DNA from: Bradyrhizobium sp. AZCC 1721
GTDB lineage: Bacteria; Pseudomonadota; Alphaproteobacteria; Rhizobiales; Xanthobacteraceae
Assembly: GCF_036924715.1 (NCBI RefSeq)
Contig: NZ_JAZHSB010000001.1
Location: 5,881,001-5,945,000, forward strand
Length of the DNA: 64,000 bases
Reading direction: 5' to 3'
Shown here one piece after another: positions 61,572 through 64,000 of this stretch. Position 1 is the first letter of the stretch, and every line of letters begins with the position of its first letter. Both the position numbers and the translations under genes were made by a program. Under the pieces are notes generated by a model. It did not search any database, was not told the origin of the DNA, and saw nothing but the letters and a program-made list of their open reading frames with translations.

Positions 61572-62717
61572 ATGAATCACGAGACCGCAGTTTCGAATGC
61601 CAAAGAAATCGCCGATCGCATTCTCGCACCGGCGGCCAGGCAAAACGACAAGGAAGCTCGATTTTCGTCCGAGGCAATCGCAGCGCTCGGTTCGGCCGGA
61701 TTGCTGGGGGTCATGCTGCCCACCGAGGTCGGCGGGTCGGCCCTGGGACCGCGGACGTTCGCTGCCGTCGTTGCGACGCTCGCAGAAGCGGACGCGTCCG
61801 CCGCGATGGTTTATTTGATGCACATGAGCGCTACCGCAACGATCGCGGCGGCCCGTCCGGGTGCCACGGTTGCGCAGACGCTAAAGGATATTTCAGCCGG
61901 AAAACACCTAACTACCCTGGCATTCAGCGAAGCCGGATCGCGCAGCCACTTCTGGGCGCCCGTTTCGCGAGCGAAGCGCAACGCCGCCAACGTGCACCTC
62001 ACGGCCAAGAAATCATGGGTGACAAGCGCCGGTCACGCACAAAGCTACGTCGTCTCGGCGATCGCGCCTGAAGGGCAGAGCCCAACGGATTCGACCATTT
62101 ATCTTGTCGCCAGTGACACGGCCGGACTGTCGGTTGCCGGCCCGTGGGATGGTCTCGGGATGCGCGCCAACGCTTCCGCGCCGATGATGCTCGATGATTG
62201 CAAGATTGAAGCCGATCTCCAGCTCACGGACGACGGCGCCGGATTCAAGGCGATGCTGGAGGTCGTGCTTCCGCTATTCAACCTCGGAACATCGGCGGTC
62301 GCGCTTGGTCTTTGCCGGGCTGCGGTGTCGGGGACGGCAGCACATCTCAACGGCGCTCGCTTCGAGCATTTGGGCCAGACGCTCGGCGAGAGCCTGCCGA
62401 CGCTCCGCGCACAGCTTGCAACGATGCAGATCGACACCGATGGGCTTGCAGCGCGCATCGACGATCTCGTTGATCATCTTGAGCGCCCCCGAGACACCAC
62501 TATGCTGCGTGTGCTGGAGAGCAAGGCGGCGGCGGGTGATGTCGCCATCGCCGTCACCTCGGCGGCGATGCGGGCGTGCGGAGGCGCTGCATTTTCCAAG
62601 CATCTGGCCATCGAGCGATTGTTCCGCGATGCACATGCAGGCGCCGTCATGGCGCCGACGGGCGATGTGCTGCGCGAGTTCATCGGCAAAGCCGTTTTGG
62701 GAATACCGCTGTTCTAG
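61572..62717 (+). CDS. acyl-CoA dehydrogenase family protein
   Basis: 381 residues, standard three-domain acyl-CoA dehydrogenase/DszC-like flavoprotein. N-terminal helical domain (AIAALGSAGLLGVMLPTEVG), beta domain (TLAFSEAGSRSHFWAPVS, LTAKKSWVTSAGHAQSYVVS), C-terminal four-helix domain (AAMRACGGAAFSKHLAIERL, RDAHAGAVMAPTGDVLREFI). The catalytic base is not at an obvious Glu, as in SfnB/DszC-type monooxygenase relatives. Divergent from the glycosyltransferase operon and upstream of the PhnD-like gene, which suggests desulfonation or nitro/sulfur compound metabolism only weakly. Confidence 0.85.
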   Translation: MNHETAVSNAKEIADRILAPAARQNDKEARFSSEAIAALGSAGLLGVMLPTEVGGSALGPRTFAAVVATLAEADASAAMVYLMHMSATATIAAARPGATVAQTLKDISAGKHLTTLAFSEAGSRSHFWAPVSRAKRNAANVHLTAKKSWVTSAGHAQSYVVSAIAPEGQSPTDSTIYLVASDTAGLSVAGPWDGLGMRANASAPMMLDDCKIEADLQLTDDGAGFKAMLEVVLPLFNLGTSAVALGLCRAAVSGTAAHLNGARFEHLGQTLGESLPTLRAQLATMQIDTDGLAARIDDLVDHLERPRDTTMLRVLESKAAAGDVAIAVTSAAMRACGGAAFSKHLAIERLFRDAHAGAVMAPTGDVLREFIGKAVLGIPLF

Positions 62718-62839
62718 TGGTCCGATCCCAACATTCGCATTCCATTCGGAACCAGGTTTGCGAACGTTGGGATCAAAGACCACTGGCAAACTATGGTGAT
62801 CGCATTTGGAATATTGAGCCCGAGAAGCGAGATGCAATC

Positions 62840-63685
62840 ATGAGCCGGACGATCTGGGTAGGCGCCGTCGCATATGACCCGAAGGTGATTGGCATCTGGG
62901 AGGGCATGCGACGCTACTTTCACGAGGAAGCGGGCCTCGCCGTCGAGGTGGTGCTGTTTCAAAGTTACGAGGCGCAGGTCGCTGCCCTCCTGGCCTCGCC
63001 GAGCGAACGGCTGCCGCGCATCGACATCGGATGGAATACGAACCTCGCCTATATCCAGGCCGATGCCTGGAGCGACCATCGCTGCCGACCGATCGCGATG
63101 CGCGACACGGATGTGGGCTGGATGACCAAGATCGTGGCGGTCACTGGCGGCCCGGTGGCGACGCTTGCCGATCTCAAGAGCCGCACCCTCGCTCTCGGCA
63201 GCCGCGACAGCGGCCATGCGGCAATCCTCCCGGTCTATTTTCTGCACCGTGAGGGACTGGTTGAGGGGAAGGACTACCAAACGCTGCGCTTCAACAGCGA
63301 CGTCGGCAAGCACGGCGACACGGGTACAAGCGAGTCCGAGGTCGTTCGCGCGGTGCTCGACGGCCGCGCCGATGCGGGCGCAATCGGCAGCCCATTCTGG
63401 AACGCGGTGCGTACCGAGCGTCTCGTGCCGCAAGGTGCGCTGACCGAGATCTGGACCTCGCAGCCCTATAACCACTGCATGTTCACGGCGCGATCGGATC
63501 TGGACCCCGCGTTGGAGCAGCAGTTTGCCGAAGCATTATTTGGGATGAGCTACGATAACCCGGCCCATCGTCCTGTGCTCGAAGCGGAAGGGTTGCGCCA
63601 ATGGATAGCACCGCAGCTTGAAGCGTATGCGCAGTTACGGGAAGCGTCGACGCAGCAAGGTTTCCTAACGCGGCCTTTGGCCTAG
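62840..63685 (+). CDS. PhnD-like phosphate/phosphonate-type periplasmic-binding protein
   Basis: 281 residues from MSRTIWVGAVAYDPKVIGIW. Type 2 periplasmic-binding fold: DIGWNTNLAYIQADAWSDHR, LADLKSRTLALGSRDSGHAA, SESEVVRAVLDGRADAGAIG. No signal peptide is visible, so it may be cytoplasmic or a sensor. 122 bases follow the acyl-CoA dehydrogenase stop, a probable operon. Ligand unknown; phosphonate, sulfonate or thiamine precursor are all seen in this family. Confidence 0.8.
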   Translation: MSRTIWVGAVAYDPKVIGIWEGMRRYFHEEAGLAVEVVLFQSYEAQVAALLASPSERLPRIDIGWNTNLAYIQADAWSDHRCRPIAMRDTDVGWMTKIVAVTGGPVATLADLKSRTLALGSRDSGHAAILPVYFLHREGLVEGKDYQTLRFNSDVGKHGDTGTSESEVVRAVLDGRADAGAIGSPFWNAVRTERLVPQGALTEIWTSQPYNHCMFTARSDLDPALEQQFAEALFGMSYDNPAHRPVLEAEGLRQWIAPQLEAYAQLREASTQQGFLTRPLA

Positions 63686-63733
63686 CAGCCGAGCCAAAGG
63701 CCCGATCCAGCGTTGAGTGAGCTCCGCGCCTTG

Positions 63734-64000
63734 TCAGGCGCAATTGAAAATCATCGCCAACCTGCGCTGATGTTCGGATTCGCGATCGAAGGCGCGGCGC
63801 ACGGCTGCGAAGGATTCGGCGAGCGGAAAGATTTCACGGCTGACCAGCAGGTCGTCATCCTCGGCTCCAACGGGATGCCAAAACACGCCCTCCGCCGTAA
63901 TCGTCATCTCGGGAACCAGATCTGCCCTTGCCAAAGCGATGCCCTGCGTGGCGGAGCCTCGCAGCGCAATCCGCCTGATCACCCGGTTCTCCTCGCTAAT
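63734..64000 (-). CDS. unidentified protein, C-terminal part, runs off the window
   Basis: Open from the window edge to the stop at 63734, at least 88 codons. It reads ISEENRVIRRIALRGSATQG, then IALARADLVPEMTITAEGVF and WHPVGAEDDDLLVSREIFPL, ending EHQRRLAMIFNCA. No family recognised. Convergent with the PhnD-like gene. Confidence 0.6.
   Translation of the reverse strand: MSEENRVIRRIALRGSATQGIALARADLVPEMTITAEGVFWHPVGAEDDDLLVSREIFPLAESFAAVRRAFDRESEHQRRLAMIFNCA

Noticed and set aside
1..64000. CRISPR arrays
   Set aside because: No array of regularly spaced direct repeats with unique spacers was found; the 22-bp arrays at 43804 and 48034 are near-tandem and lack proper spacers.

Overview
The window is GC-rich alphaproteobacterial chromosome, most likely Bradyrhizobium or a close Nitrobacteraceae relative. 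Supporting signs are the kdpFABCDE and Ku/LigD genes, the fused NuoE-NuoF formate dehydrogenase, dispersed palindromes of types common in Bradyrhizobium, and GGAAC-N16-CGTT (EcfG-type, general stress) promoters. The genus is inferred from recognition, not from a search.

Layout. 1-9300: 3' end of treY (frameshifted), a PHA-granule protein, a DUF3309 peptide, divergent ligD and ku (non-homologous end joining), an acyl-CoA synthetase, a PPOX-fold protein and a frameshifted serine hydrolase. 9379-17764: a complete minus-strand kdp potassium-uptake operon, with two extra membrane micro-ORFs, one ahead of kdpF and one between kdpF and kdpA. 18016-19501 and 40939-42424: two copies of one 1486-bp IS4-family element. 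Each has perfect 10-bp target duplications centred in the same kind of genomic palindrome. 19643-40914: a formate/molybdenum region with fdhBA, an OFA-family transporter, a Cache histidine kinase with a sigma-54 response regulator, tusA-like, moeA, mobB, fdhD, mobA, two further MoeA paralogues (one fused to a periplasmic-binding-like domain), a flavin monooxygenase and an ABC binding protein. Two sigma-54 promoters and a pair of GGACA-N3-TGTCC sites suggest that the two-component system controls the transporter and possibly the dehydrogenase.

43705-54859: a CAT-anticodon tRNA gene followed by an 11-kb genomic island ending in a 52-bp repeat of the tRNA 3' end. The island is a mosaic. Its first part is a TetR / CPYC flavoprotein / two-methyltransferase cassette enclosed by inverted arrays of 22-bp repeats that look like IS21-type ends, with no transposase. 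Next come an integrase remnant and a large phosphoesterase with FG-GAP repeats containing a recent 327-bp tandem duplication. Last is a three-gene cassette of actinobacterial appearance, next to a fragment of an MFS transporter and bracketed by 107-bp direct repeats.

55089-64000: core-like DNA with a DoxD-type membrane protein and an exported SAM methyltransferase. These converge on a tightly overlapped five-gene operon: nucleoside phosphorylase, DUF2064 glycosyltransferase, membrane glycosyltransferase, radical SAM/SPASM enzyme and GT2. Its logic recalls arsenosugar or ribosyl-hopanoid pathways, but the product is unknown. An acyl-CoA dehydrogenase, a PhnD-like binding protein and a partial gene end the window.
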